Assembly (NCBI GenBank): GCA_009684515.1 | Contig: WKKS01000002.1 | Coordinates: 310,001 to 374,000 of the forward strand | DNA from: Geobacter sp. | Lineage (GTDB): Bacteria; Desulfobacterota; Desulfuromonadia; Geobacterales; Pseudopelobacteraceae | Reading direction: 5' to 3' | Length of the DNA: 64,000 bases | Notes under the pieces: model-generated | The model's database searches: none | The model's input: the letters and a program-made list of their open reading frames with translations, nothing else | What the model was told of the DNA's origin: nothing | Shown: one piece after another, positions 8,764-18,200 of the stretch | How positions within the stretch are numbered: the stretch's first letter is position 1 | Layout of the letters: the number at the start of each line of letters is the position of its first letter | Made by a program: the position numbers and the translations under genes

Positions 8764-9558
8764 TCATCCCCCCTTTGCCATTAGCCTGTAGAGCGTATAA
8801 ATCTGCTCCTTGAGATGACCAAAAGATACTTCAAGAACATGGAAGAATATTGTAAGCGTCAAACCCAGTATGATTAGTCCAAGTCCGATATTAAGCGGCA
8901 TGCTGATCATGAAAACATTCATCTGCGGAAAGGCGCGCGCCATTATGCCAATTGCAACCGTCGTAAGCAGTAGAGCAACCATGACCGGAGCGGCCAGGCG
9001 GATTCCGATAATGAATATATCTGCGGTACGCTGAACAAGAAACTGGATTAGCTCTCCATTTACCCGCCAGCCACCGAGCGGAATGACGTTGAAACTGTCA
9101 ATGATAGCGCGGATAAAAACATGATGGATATTCAGCGACAGGAACAGCAATGTCGCAAAAAGAGTCTGGACAACGGACATGATTTGGGTTTGGGTGCCCT
9201 GAGATGGATCAATTATCGAGGCGATGGTAAGCCCCATCTGCATGCCGATGATCTGACCGCTGAATTCTACCGCCGCAAATATTATCTGGGTGATAAAGGC
9301 CAGCGTCAATCCGACCATCAGTTCGCTCAAAGCCAGCAGAGCCAGGCTGAAGGCGTCTGTCGGAGTTTGCGGGATTGAAACGGACAACGTTGGAAAGCAG
9401 ACCAGTGTAATCATAAATACAGTGACTACTTTGATGCGAATCGGCAGCTTTTTCCCTCCAAAAACCGGAAGAGCGGCAAAAATACCGGCAACACGACTTA
9501 AAACGAGCATGAAAAAAATGACTTCGCGAGGGGACGGAAAGGGGAGCAGCGGGAACAT
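8764..9558 (-). CDS. fliR: FliR, flagellar export gate protein
   Basis: 264 residues, almost wholly hydrophobic with about six membrane segments. It matches FliR by the stretch GGKKLPIRIKVVTV near residue 34, the segment EFSGQIIGMQMGLTIASIID and the C-terminal helix FGHLKEQIY. FliR forms the export gate with FliP and FliQ inside the MS ring. It starts at ATG 7 bases after fliQ and ends in TGA just before flhB. The flhB frame is the same as the fliR frame across that single stop codon. Fused FliR-FlhB proteins exist in some clostridia, which makes the arrangement noteworthy. Confidence 0.95.
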   Translation of the reverse strand: MFPLLPFPSPREVIFFMLVLSRVAGIFAALPVFGGKKLPIRIKVVTVFMITLVCFPTLSVSIPQTPTDAFSLALLALSELMVGLTLAFITQIIFAAVEFSGQIIGMQMGLTIASIIDPSQGTQTQIMSVVQTLFATLLFLSLNIHHVFIRAIIDSFNVIPLGGWRVNGELIQFLVQRTADIFIIGIRLAAPVMVALLLTTVAIGIMARAFPQMNVFMISMPLNIGLGLIILGLTLTIFFHVLEVSFGHLKEQIYTLYRLMAKGG

Positions 9559-9565
9559 GAAAGCG

Positions 9566-9835
9566 CTAACGCCTCATCAGGGCGATGAAGGAGTAAATCT
9601 CGCGGGTAAAATCGCCCATATAGCTCATCATCCATGGAAAGAAAATGATCATGGCAATCATGACGGCGACAATCTTGGGTGCGAACGCCAGGGTAGCCTC
9701 ATTGATGGAGGTGACCGCCTGAAAAACACTTATCATGAGACCTATCACGAGGCTGGCCAGCAGCAGGGGCGCGGCCAGCATCAGGGTCGCTTCAAAGCTT
9801 CTGCGGGCAAGTTGGACCACTAATTCGGGTGTCAT
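9566..9835 (-). CDS. fliQ: FliQ, flagellar export gate protein
   Basis: 89 residues with two membrane helices, the standard size. Diagnostic positions include the N-terminal MTPELVVQLARRSFEATLML and the central FQAVTSINEATLAFAPKI, a signature shared by FliQ and type III secretion homologs. It assembles with FliP and FliR in the inner-membrane gate. It lies 72 bases downstream of fliP; that gap shows no promoter or terminator that I can recognise. Confidence 0.95.
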   Translation of the reverse strand: MTPELVVQLARRSFEATLMLAAPLLLASLVIGLMISVFQAVTSINEATLAFAPKIVAVMIAMIIFFPWMMSYMGDFTREIYSFIALMRR

Positions 9836-9907
9836 GAAATACCTCAGGGTAACGGCAGATATGATGGGATGTCAGATGACCTGCCATCGTGGTTTACCAG
9901 GCTTTAG

Positions 9908-10675
9908 CTAGCCGAAACTGCTGACCAGAGACCCGATAACCAGGCCCCACCCGTCAACAAGGGTAAATAGTAGAATTTTGAACGGCAACGATATCATGAC
10001 CGGTGGCAGCATCATCATACCCATCGACATCAACACCGAAGCAACCACCATGTCTACGACTATGAACGGGATATAGATTAGAAATCCGATCTGGAATGCT
10101 GTCCGCAACTCGGAGATCATAAATGCCGGGATTATCGTCAAAGTCGGAATTTCTTCCGCATTTTTAGGCCTTGGCAACTTGGAGAGGCTTACGAACAGCG
10201 CCAGGTCCTTTTCCCTTGTCTGGGATAGCATGAACTTCCTGATCGGCTTCACGGCCCGGTCCACGGCCTGTTCCTGGCTGATCTGCTGGGCCTTCCAGGG
10301 CTGATAGGCTTCTTTGTTGATCTGCTGCCAGACCGGAGTCATGATAAAGAACGTCAAAAACATCGAAAGTGACAGGATAACCTGATTGGACGGCGCAGAC
10401 TGGGTACCGATTGCCGTTCTCAAAAATGACAGCACAACCGATATCCGGGTGAAAGAGGTTGTCATGATCAGAAGCCCGGGTGCCAAAGACAGGATTGTCA
10501 TCAGCAGGAATATCTGGACGGTAACCGCCACGTCATTCGGCTTTGTTGCGGTTCCCACACCGATGCTTAGCGAGGGAATTGCCAAAGGCTCGGCGTTAGC
10601 GACAGCTCCGGCCAAGATGAAAAAGCCGGCCAACCCTAAAGCCAAAACTCGTTTACCGGTTATTTTTGCGATCAT
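9908..10675 (-). CDS. fliP: FliP, flagellar export gate protein
   Basis: 255 residues. An N-terminal cleavable signal (ending near AGAVANAEP) precedes the conserved LLTILSLAPGLLIMTTSFTR region and the C-terminal LPFKILLFTLVDGWGLV, both typical of FliP. Five copies form the core of the export gate. The ATG overlaps the fliO stop in an ATGA, so the two are translationally coupled. Confidence 0.95.
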   Translation of the reverse strand: MIAKITGKRVLALGLAGFFILAGAVANAEPLAIPSLSIGVGTATKPNDVAVTVQIFLLMTILSLAPGLLIMTTSFTRISVVLSFLRTAIGTQSAPSNQVILSLSMFLTFFIMTPVWQQINKEAYQPWKAQQISQEQAVDRAVKPIRKFMLSQTREKDLALFVSLSKLPRPKNAEEIPTLTIIPAFMISELRTAFQIGFLIYIPFIVVDMVVASVLMSMGMMMLPPVMISLPFKILLFTLVDGWGLVIGSLVSSFG

Positions 10676-11091
10676 GCGGAATGCCTCAAACGGGTCAACA
10701 GGGCGTTAAATCGCCCCTGATCATGTTCTTCTTCGATTACTTCTATCTCTTCCAGCATGTTGATCTGTTTGAGCAGGCTCAGTCGATTGTCGCTGTTTGA
10801 CAGCAGCAGATATTCTCCGCCGACTTCAATCAGGAGCAAGGCTCTCTTGGGCCCCAGGTAGCGGGTCTCGATCAAGCGGATATGTTTTGATGAAAGGTGA
10901 GCGCCGCCCGGCAACCCCCGCATCAGTTTACCGGAAAAGTGCCAGGTGACAAGGATCAATCCAATGACAATAGCCAGGGCAGCTATCATTTGAAGAAAAC
11001 TTGAAAGAAAACTGAATTCGTACGCGGAACCGTCTCCGGCACGGGCAATCGAAGGAAGGAATAGAAGGAGTGCGGAAGCCGCACTTTTCAC
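10672..11091 (-). CDS. fliO: FliO, export gate assembly protein
   Basis: 139 residues with a short periplasmic N-terminus, one membrane helix (FLQMIAALAIVIGLILVTWH) and a cytoplasmic tail containing IRLIETRYLGPKRALLLIEV, a pattern common to FliO. FliO is a scaffold that helps FliP assemble. The start is GTG at 11091, overlapping the fliN stop (GTGA), which fixes the start by translational coupling. It ends inside the fliP start. Confidence 0.88.
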   Translation of the reverse strand: MKSAASALLLFLPSIARAGDGSAYEFSFLSSFLQMIAALAIVIGLILVTWHFSGKLMRGLPGGAHLSSKHIRLIETRYLGPKRALLLIEVGGEYLLLSNSDNRLSLLKQINMLEEIEVIEEEHDQGRFNALLTRLRHSA

Positions 11092-11384
11092 AGTATTTTC
11101 TCCACCCGCTCATTTGGGCTGACAATATCCACCAGTCGGACGCCAAATTTTTCATTAACCACAACCGCTTCACCGCGAGCAACCAATTTGGAGTTGACAA
11201 AAATATCAAGGGGCTCGCCAGCCAGCTTGCTCAGTTCGACAACCGCTCCCTGGTTCAGCTGCAGAATATCCTTCACCAGCAACTTGGTCCTCCCCAACTC
11301 AACAGTTACCTGCAGGGGAATATCAAGAATGAAGTCGAGATTTTTTTTATCCAGTTCCATTTCGTTTTCAGGCTTATCGCTCAC
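11088..11384 (-). CDS. fliN: FliN, flagellar motor switch protein
   Basis: 98 residues forming one SpoA domain: DIPLQVTVELGRTKLLVKDI, GAVVELSKLAGEPLDIFVN, and the end GVRLVDIVSPNERVEKIL. FliN is the lower part of the C-ring and helps dock the export ATPase. It is shorter than enteric FliN (137) because the N-terminal extension is nearly absent, leaving the minimal functional domain. The start is GTG, overlapping the TAG of fliM, with AGGGGG a few bases before. Confidence 0.94.
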   Translation of the reverse strand: MSDKPENEMELDKKNLDFILDIPLQVTVELGRTKLLVKDILQLNQGAVVELSKLAGEPLDIFVNSKLVARGEAVVVNEKFGVRLVDIVSPNERVEKIL

Positions 11385-12370
11385 TACTGCCCCCTATTAC
11401 TGCAAATCTTGCTGATCTGAATTGCCTTGTTTCCGTGCCTGATGCCAGGGATTCCGAAGTACTTCGGCACGCCTTCAACTTTGACTAACATCTCGCTTGA
11501 ACAAGCCTTGTCGAGCATGATCGTATCGCCCGGGACCAGATCAAGCAACTCACGCAAGGTTATGCTTGCATTTCCCATCTCGACAATGGTCTCCATCGGC
11601 GCTTCCAGAATCTCCGCTGAAAGCCGGGAAGACCACTGGGGATCAATCGCCATAAGGTCAAACTGCATTCCCGCCTTGAGTTTGTCCCGAATCGGGTCAA
11701 TTGTCATGTAGGGAATTGCAAACATGATGTTGCCGGAAACGTCCTCAATTTGAAGTTTGAGGGACATGGTCACAATCTGGTATTCGGGCGGGACGATACT
11801 GATAAGTCGCGGGTTCATCTCCATTCGCAGCAGGTTCATATGGGTTGCGTACAAAGGTGCCCAGGCTTTTTCCAGATCCTGCAGAACATCGTTGACGATT
11901 TTTTCCATCAGACGCAGTTCAATGGAAGTGAACATGCGGTTGGCAACCGGCACTTTGGCACTTCCGGTCCCCCCCAGCAAACTGTCTACCAGAGACAACA
12001 CCAGTGTACTGTCAAAAGATACCAGGGCCGCGCCTTTGAGCGGTTCGATCTTGAAGATCCCCATACAGACCGGAGACGGGAGGGTTTGCAGGAAATCATC
12101 AAACTTGTACGAGCGGGCTCCGATTTTTTTGATTTCGACCGACTTGCGGAGACGATTGGAGAGAGTTACGCGACTGTAGCGAATAAAACTGTCATAGATG
12201 ATGTCCAGGTTGGGGACAAAACCTTTATGGGCCTCCGAGTTGAAAAGATCGTACGTAACTACGCTGCTTTCGGTCTTTGCAAGTTCCTTTTCAGGCTCAA
12301 TGCGACCGTCAAACACAGCATTAAGCAGCGCCTCTATTTCAGCTTTTGTAAGTATCTTTTCAGCAGCCAC
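11384..12370 (-). CDS. fliM: FliM, flagellar motor switch protein
   Basis: 328 residues. The N-terminus holds the CheY-binding peptide (LTKAEIEALLNAVF, near residues 7-20). The middle domain contains the conserved GTGSAKVPVANR with the flanking loop, and a C-terminal SpoA domain (VEMGNASITLRELLDLVPGD) pairs with FliN. FliM sits in the C-ring and changes rotation direction on binding phosphorylated CheY. A cheY lies at 29670-30035. The start codon is GTG, preceded by AGGGA. Confidence 0.95.
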   Translation of the reverse strand: MAAEKILTKAEIEALLNAVFDGRIEPEKELAKTESSVVTYDLFNSEAHKGFVPNLDIIYDSFIRYSRVTLSNRLRKSVEIKKIGARSYKFDDFLQTLPSPVCMGIFKIEPLKGAALVSFDSTLVLSLVDSLLGGTGSAKVPVANRMFTSIELRLMEKIVNDVLQDLEKAWAPLYATHMNLLRMEMNPRLISIVPPEYQIVTMSLKLQIEDVSGNIMFAIPYMTIDPIRDKLKAGMQFDLMAIDPQWSSRLSAEILEAPMETIVEMGNASITLRELLDLVPGDTIMLDKACSSEMLVKVEGVPKYFGIPGIRHGNKAIQISKICSNRGQ

Positions 12371-12378
12371 AAAAATCC

Positions 12379-12951
12379 CTACTGAACAACAAAATCGGTA
12401 AAGTAAACTTTGGCGATTTTACCAGGGGGGATATGCTTGTTAATCGCTCCCAGAATTTCATCTTTCAAGGTGTTTTTACCCTGAACATCCTGAACGTCCT
12501 GAAGGGTCTTGGCGCTCAGCAGCACCAGTATGGCGTCGCGAATCGGTGCGAGACGCCCCTCGATTTCGGATTTAACAGCCGGGCCGACCATATCCAGCTC
12601 TATCTTAACCTTCAGATAGCGCAGTTCCTGCCCATCATAAATATTGACTATGAAAGGTTCCAGCGGATAAATGTTAGCGGCAGGGCCGCCAGCCGCCGCG
12701 CCGCCGGCAGGAGTTCCGTGGCCACCGGCAGATGCAGCGGGAGCGCCGTGACCACCTTCAGCCGCCTTTCCCTCTGTTTGGGCAGCTTCACCCTCTTTCG
12801 CAGCTTTCTTATCACCTTTGCCAAGCATCATAAAGGCAACAACACCCAGGACAATCGCCACGGCCACGGCTGCACCGATAATTATGATCAACTTTTTCTT
12901 GCCGCCGCCTTCAGCTTCCACTTCAGCCGGAGCTTGTTCTTCCTTGGCCAT
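12379..12951 (-). CDS. fliL: FliL, basal-body/stator-associated membrane protein
   Basis: 190 residues. A short cytoplasmic start is followed by one membrane helix (LIIIIGAAVAVAIVLGVVAF). A long Ala/Gly/His/Lys-rich linker of about 60 residues comes next, then the conserved periplasmic domain (YPLEPFIVNIYDGQELRYLK to the end KVYFTDFVVQ). FliL surrounds or supports the stator units. The linker is longer and more repetitive than in enteric FliL. GGGAGGGG stands just before the ATG. The region upstream (12952-13110) is AT-rich and may hold a promoter, but I see only a weak candidate. Confidence 0.92.
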   Translation of the reverse strand: MAKEEQAPAEVEAEGGGKKKLIIIIGAAVAVAIVLGVVAFMMLGKGDKKAAKEGEAAQTEGKAAEGGHGAPAASAGGHGTPAGGAAAGGPAANIYPLEPFIVNIYDGQELRYLKVKIELDMVGPAVKSEIEGRLAPIRDAILVLLSAKTLQDVQDVQGKNTLKDEILGAINKHIPPGKIAKVYFTDFVVQ

Positions 12952-13110
12952 ATGTCCCCTCCCAACAATGCATGAATCGAAGTAAGAAACTACTATTATC
13001 TATAACGTAAGCTTCTATTTTGCAACCATCTAAATCATCTGTTTAATTAGTTTAATCAGAACACAAATTCTTTTCAAACCGGTCAACGCAAACCAACGGA
13101 AATATAATCA

Positions 13111-13142
13111 GTCGGGATGAGCTTATTTCTGCTCATCCCGAC
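13111..13142. terminator. Strong hairpin between flgE and fliL
   Basis: A perfect 12-bp stem (GTCGGGATGAGC / GCTCATCCCGAC) with an eight-base loop begins 14 bases beyond the flgE stop. The following bases are only mildly T-rich, so it may be an inefficient terminator or an mRNA-stabilising structure that sets different levels for the hook genes and the motor/export genes. Confidence 0.55.
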
Positions 13143-13155
13143 CGGCTAAGCCTTA

Positions 13156-14082
13156 TTAACGCTTAAGGTTCAAAACTTCCTGAGTCATCTCATCCGAAGT
13201 TGTGATTGTCTTGGAGTTGGCCGAATAAGCTCTCTGAGTCAGTATCATCTTAACGAACTCGGTTGCCATGTCCACATTGCTCTGCTCAAGGTTGTTTGAA
13301 AACAGTTTTTCCTGTGTAGGAAGACTCGTTGCCGAGTTCCAGGTGGCACTGTACAACACAGTTGATGCGTCAACACCGGTGGCAGGGTTACTGGCCTTGA
13401 ACAGTGTGCCGCCGAATTTCTCGAGTTCGCCCGGGTACGGTATCCTCAAAGTAGCCATCCTGGTTGCGTTGGCTGCGTTGGTATCACCACCCGCAACCGG
13501 CACTCCAGCGACGGCCGAGTAGTAAGCAACAGTGCCATCACCGCGCAACATCGATATTTTACCATCGTTATCAATCGCAGTGATCTTGATAATATCGGTT
13601 GCAACAGGCGGTGCAGCCGCAACCGGAATTGTTACCGGGTAGCCGTCCACATCCAGCACGCGGTAGCCGTCCGCATTTGACAGGTAAAGATCAACCGGAG
13701 GTGCTACTGTCGTATCCGGGGTGAGCCTGAAAGCGCCGGCTCTGGTGTAATAAGCTTTTTCACCGGTAAGAGCTGCCCCTTTCGGGTCAGATGGCCCGCC
13801 TAGTGCGAAAAAGCTGTCGCCCTGAATGGCGACATCTGTCACCACACCGGTACTTTCAAATGAGGATTGAGTAAAGAGATTGTCAATTTTCTGGATGGTT
13901 GTGCCATGTCCCATCTGTGACCGGTTGGTGGTTGGTGTGGAAAGCATGTCGGAGAAAAGGGTGCGAGACCCCTTGAAACCGATTGTGTTAACGTTGGATA
14001 TGTTGTTGCCGATTACGTTCATTCCTTCGGCGTTATTAAGTAATCCGCTAACTCCGGTAAACAGCGCTGATGTAATACTCAT
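13156..14082 (-). CDS. flgE: FlgE, flagellar hook protein (short form)
   Basis: 308 residues of the FlgE/F/G axial family. The N-terminus (MSITSALFTGVSGLLNNAEG, then MNVIGNNISNVNTIGFKGSR) and C-terminus (LEQSNVDMATEFVKMILTQR, AYSANSKTITTSDEMTQEVL) form the coiled-coil D0 core found in all rod/hook proteins. The position right after flgD argues for the hook protein rather than rod proteins FlgF/FlgG. It is shorter than enteric FlgE (about 400) but similar to Bacillus FlgE (about 264), so the outer domains are minimal. AGGAGG precedes the ATG. It is exported by the flagellar system and capped by FlgD. Confidence 0.87.
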   Translation of the reverse strand: MSITSALFTGVSGLLNNAEGMNVIGNNISNVNTIGFKGSRTLFSDMLSTPTTNRSQMGHGTTIQKIDNLFTQSSFESTGVVTDVAIQGDSFFALGGPSDPKGAALTGEKAYYTRAGAFRLTPDTTVAPPVDLYLSNADGYRVLDVDGYPVTIPVAAAPPVATDIIKITAIDNDGKISMLRGDGTVAYYSAVAGVPVAGGDTNAANATRMATLRIPYPGELEKFGGTLFKASNPATGVDASTVLYSATWNSATSLPTQEKLFSNNLEQSNVDMATEFVKMILTQRAYSANSKTITTSDEMTQEVLNLKR

Positions 14083-14188
14083 TGTGATGCCTCCTGTTAT
14101 TTGTTTTGAGTGGGTGTGAGAAGCGCGTCAATCGGTCGGCGCTTCGCGGGCTTCCTCAAGGAGGGCCAGCCCTGCTGATTGTTGAGTT

Positions 14189-14575
14189 CTAAATAATTAC
14201 TGCTGAATCAATATTGGTGAATACATTGCCTTTCATCTGCATTTTGTCCAGAGCGGTCACTACAGTCCGGTTTTTTACACTGACCACCAGTGCCGCATCC
14301 CCCATCATTACCAGTGATTCTTTGCCCCCTTTTTGAGCCACACTGTTGACTGCGCCTTCCAGGTTTGCAAGATCATTGGCCGAAAAAGTTATGTTCCTGG
14401 CCCTGAGACGATCCTGGGCGTGCTGTGAAAACTTGACTTCCTGAGAAGGAGTTTTCTGATCCAATACCCTGGCAAATGGTGAGTCGGAAATATTTCCGGC
14501 TGGTTGTTTCTGAGGTTGTGGGCGTTCTACCCTGCCGGGCTGAACCGGATTAGGAAATAAGATCGGGTCTATCAT
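14189..14575 (-). CDS. Flagellar operon protein, TIGR02530-like
   Basis: 128 residues located between flgD and flgE, the position in which this small family is usually found in Firmicutes and Deltaproteobacteria. The conserved core is FSQHAQDRLRARNITFSAND, followed by a segment with KGGKESLVMMGDAALVVSVK and the end DKMQMKGNVFTNIDSAVII. The N-terminal 45 residues are Pro-rich and probably flexible. The biochemical role is not established to my knowledge; a part in hook assembly is inferred from context. The start ATG lies eight bases after the flgD-side gene boundary. Confidence 0.82.
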   Translation of the reverse strand: MIDPILFPNPVQPGRVERPQPQKQPAGNISDSPFARVLDQKTPSQEVKFSQHAQDRLRARNITFSANDLANLEGAVNSVAQKGGKESLVMMGDAALVVSVKNRTVVTALDKMQMKGNVFTNIDSAVII

Positions 14576-14582
14576 CTGCTTG

Positions 14583-15245
14583 TTATACCCCCTTCACGCT
14601 GATTACATCAGACAAGGCGATGGAAGCGGCGCCAACCGTCAATGTAGGTGTGCCGTTGCTGATGGAAACCCCATCGATGCGGCCGGATGTGTAGGTGGTC
14701 GCTAATACCTTGGAACCGCCAGCCGTTGTTCCATTGACTGAAAAGCTGTAAGCTCCGGCCGGCATGAGAACACCATTGTCGGCTCGGCCATCCCAGGCTA
14801 CTGATGAGTCACCCTGAGCCAGTGCCGCTGTGGTTATTGATTTGACAATGTTGCCGGACGCATCTGTTACTGTGATCACCGCCGAATCTACCGGTGCCGC
14901 CAGATTGAATTGCATGGAAGTGGCCGAAGTTCCGTCAAACGGGACCGTATTACCGTTAGCCCTGACATCTTTTCCGATAAACGAAACCGATGACATGGTT
15001 GCGGAATTGTTTTGTGAAGTAAGCAGGTTTTGCAGCGCTGTGTTGGTGTTGTAAGACTGCTCCACAAGGGATAGCTGCGAAAGCTGATCCAGCATTGCAG
15101 TCGGGTCCTGTGGTTTAAGCGGATCCTGATATTTCAGCTGGGCAATGAACAGATTCATGAAATCATCCTTGTTCAAACCCAGTGATTTTTTCATGGCCGC
15201 TGCGGCTGCGGTCGTATCGGTTACTGAAGTTAAGCTGGTTACCAT
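14583..15245 (-). CDS. flgD: FlgD, hook-cap assembly protein
   Basis: 220 residues. The N-terminal part has the family hallmark LNKDDFMNLFIAQLKYQDPL and the follow-on MLDQLSQLSLVEQSYNTNTA. The C-terminal half (AVITVTDASGNIVKSI, then a WDGRADNGVLMPAGAYSFSV segment) is the FlgD beta domain, where WDG and PAG are conserved. FlgD caps the growing hook and is replaced by hook-filament junction proteins. GAGGTGAG precedes the ATG. It follows fliK directly, as usual. Confidence 0.94.
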   Translation of the reverse strand: MVTSLTSVTDTTAAAAAMKKSLGLNKDDFMNLFIAQLKYQDPLKPQDPTAMLDQLSQLSLVEQSYNTNTALQNLLTSQNNSATMSSVSFIGKDVRANGNTVPFDGTSATSMQFNLAAPVDSAVITVTDASGNIVKSITTAALAQGDSSVAWDGRADNGVLMPAGAYSFSVNGTTAGGSKVLATTYTSGRIDGVSISNGTPTLTVGAASIALSDVISVKGV

Positions 15246-15263
15246 TTCTTTCTCACCTCGCTT

Positions 15264-18200
15264 TCAATAGTGGATATCGAGCATGCCATGCTCGTTTGCC
15301 GCCTGGCTCGCCAACGCGCTTGAAGCCACATTAACCGGCGGAAAATGATAGCTTCCCGTTGACATCCATAACTGCTGTTGTTTCTGCCTGGCCAGTTCCC
15401 TCCAGGCATCCTGACTGTTTCCAGGATTTCCAGAGCTATTGCCATGGCTTGTGACATCAAATGATTCGACAGTTATGTTCTGACGGGCCAAACATTCCTT
15501 CAGAGAGTCGTAATGCTGCATAATGGAATCCCGCACGGTACGACTTTCGGTCACGATCTCGACCGATAATTTTTGCCCCTGAAGATTCAGATTCATCTTC
15601 AGTTCACCCAGATTACCGGGTGACAACGTCAGGGTAATCTGCTGATTTCCCGGTTTTACCTCATGCTGGGTCAGGCGTTCTCTGACCTGATGCGCAACCT
15701 GTTCCGGCAAGGTCTGTCGTAATTGATCAGCATCAACCTTACTGCTCGCCACCGTACCAAGCGCCTGGTGTTCCGACTTCGATTGGGCATGAACCTGGTG
15801 GTTAATGACCTGGCTGTCTGATTTCTGGCCAGACCCGGCTTGCTCTTCGCCATCGTTCAATAAATCATCTGAAGTTGATGGCATTTCGCCGGAAGCAGCC
15901 ATCTTCTGCTGCGCCACCGCAATTTCTTTCGCATCAGCCTGAGAAGAAACAGTTTTAGCATTTTCGCTTTGGGCATCCTGAACGGCCTGAATCGCCACTC
16001 CGTTACCAGATTGCTGCACCGGTGCAGTGTTGACGCCGGAATTCACCTTTTTCAGCAGACCTACTTCTTCCGTCTGCACAGCCAGTATTGCGGGCTGAAT
16101 GCCTGCCGTTGTTGCGTTCTGATTCACTTTCTGTCCCAAGCTGACTTGACCAGACGGTAAAGCAATCTCAGTTTTTTTGCCACTATCCCGCAGCTGTGCC
16201 ACTGGGGCCGAACTTGTTTCTTCAGATTTTAATGCACTTGCCATTCCAAGTTCTTCAGAATTGTTTGGGACCCGATCAATATCAAGTGTTATTATCTGCG
16301 GTCTCAAAGCTGTGGTTGTTTGCTGCATGCGACCTGATTCGGTCAAATTTGCCTTGGAAACGGCTATTGGTCTGGGAAGTGAAAATTCGACCCCCGCTTC
16401 AGGCTTTGATGATTCGCTGGTTGCCTGACTGGACAACCACGACTCAGGGAACGCTGATGCTACTGATTCCGAGTGGTTAGCAACCTGACTAACCGGTTTT
16501 GATGCGACCTCGTTGCTGCCCGCCTCCGACTGGACATTGCCCTTATTTAGCGGAGCAGGATGCACTGACTGCCCGGATACCTGTTGTACAGCTGTTTGTT
16601 CAGGTTCGACTTCGATTCGCACATTTACTGGTGCAGATGAGATAACAGGTTGTGACTCCGCCGGATTTGCCTTTGCAGTTGCCATACTTACAGCCGAGTC
16701 AATTTTATGACCGACTGGTGTGTTGTCCACCGGCGTCATGTTCGATTGCTGGTGAGGCACAGAAAGGATCTGGACAGGAGCTTTCGAAGGGGAACTATTG
16801 GCCGACGGAATAAGTTCCGTCAAGTTAGCCGTTTCAGTTTTGACTGCAACTTCCTCTGGCGTCGTTTTCACGACTGCTTCAACTGCGACCTGAGTTGTTT
16901 CAGTCACGTTAACTGCCTGTATTACTTGTGCTGCTGTTTCTCTTTCGACAACCGGCACTGTCGGCTGCTGTACCGTCAGTTGCTCCGGTGCTCTAGCTGC
17001 AAAACGGTAGGATCGCTCGGCGGCTTGCAAAACAGGTTTATCCAGCTTTGGAGCTGGTGCTGCTTCCACTCTGGCAGGTTGCTGGTCTGCCGTAATGGCC
17101 GGCTGTTCCATCTTGGCAGTCATCGGTACATTCTGTACTGCGTCAACTTCACGACCGGGCGAAATGTTGACCATCGGCGTTCTGCCGTCTTGCTGGCGGG
17201 GTTCAGCCAGGTTTTGGATAGGAGTTTCCGGCTTGACTGCAACTTCCACTGATGCTGATTTAGCTGGCGATGCAACTGATACCCGGATTGTTTCAGTTTC
17301 TCTGGTTGCCGGTGTTGCTTGAGTTGCCGTTTCTTCTTCGGCAGCTTGCAAAACATCTCTATCCAGCTTTGGAGCTGGTGCTGCTCCCACTCTGGCAGGT
17401 TGCTGGTCTGCCGTAATGGCTGGCTGTTCCATCTTGGCAGTCATCGGTACATTCTGTACTGCGTCAACTTCATGACTGGGCGAAATGTTGACCATCGGCG
17501 TTCTGCCATCTTGCTGGCGGGGTTCAGTCAGGTTTTGGATTGAAGTTTCCGGCTTGATTACTACTTCCACTGATGCTGTTTTGGCTGGTGATGCAACTGA
17601 TACCCGGATTGTTTCAGTTTCTCTGGTTGCCGGTGTTGCTTGAGTTGCCGTTTCTTCTTCAGCAGCTTGCAAAACATCTCTATCCAGCTTTGGAGCTGGT
17701 GCTGCTTCCACTCTGGCAGGTTGCTGGTCTGCCGTAATGGCTGGCTGTTCCAACTTGGCAGTCATAGGTACATTCTGTACTGCGTCAACTTCATGACCAG
17801 GCGAAATGTTGACCATCGGCGTTCTGCCGACATGCTGGCGAGCTGCAGACAAGTTTTGGACAGGAGTTTCCGGTGTAAGACGACTATCATCCGCCGGGAT
17901 CTGTTCCGTCAGGATAGCCGCTTCCGGCTTGGCTGTAACTTCCACCGCCGACAGCGGATTCTGCTCCACAACCGGAGGCCTCAAAACGGTATCTGCTGCA
18001 AAGGCAGATTGCTCTGGATTAGCAGCCACCTGCACGTTCTGTACTGCGTCAGCACCATGACTGGATTGGACACTGACCGGTGTCGTTCTGCCGGGTTGTG
18101 CATAAGCAGCCAGAATCAGCTGTGCTGCTGTCGAGGAGTTCTCCATGTAAATCGGAGTCCCTGCGAGAGAATCATCTTTGCCTGGTTCACCTGAAACATC

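Noticed and set aside
12952..13110. Promoter for fliL (TTGCAA-N17-TAGATA on the minus strand, 12997-13025)
   Set aside because: The -10 is poor and no sigma-54 or sigma-28 pattern is present; evidence is too weak to list as a feature.
13156..14082. FlgF or FlgG instead of FlgE
   Set aside because: The D0 core alone cannot separate these, but position after flgD and the TIGR02530-like gene favours the hook protein; a short FlgE is known in Bacillus.
16700..18200. Long plus-strand frames inside fliK (Trp/Cys/Arg-rich repeats)
   Set aside because: They mirror the fliK tandem repeats and have no ribosome sites or sensible protein composition.
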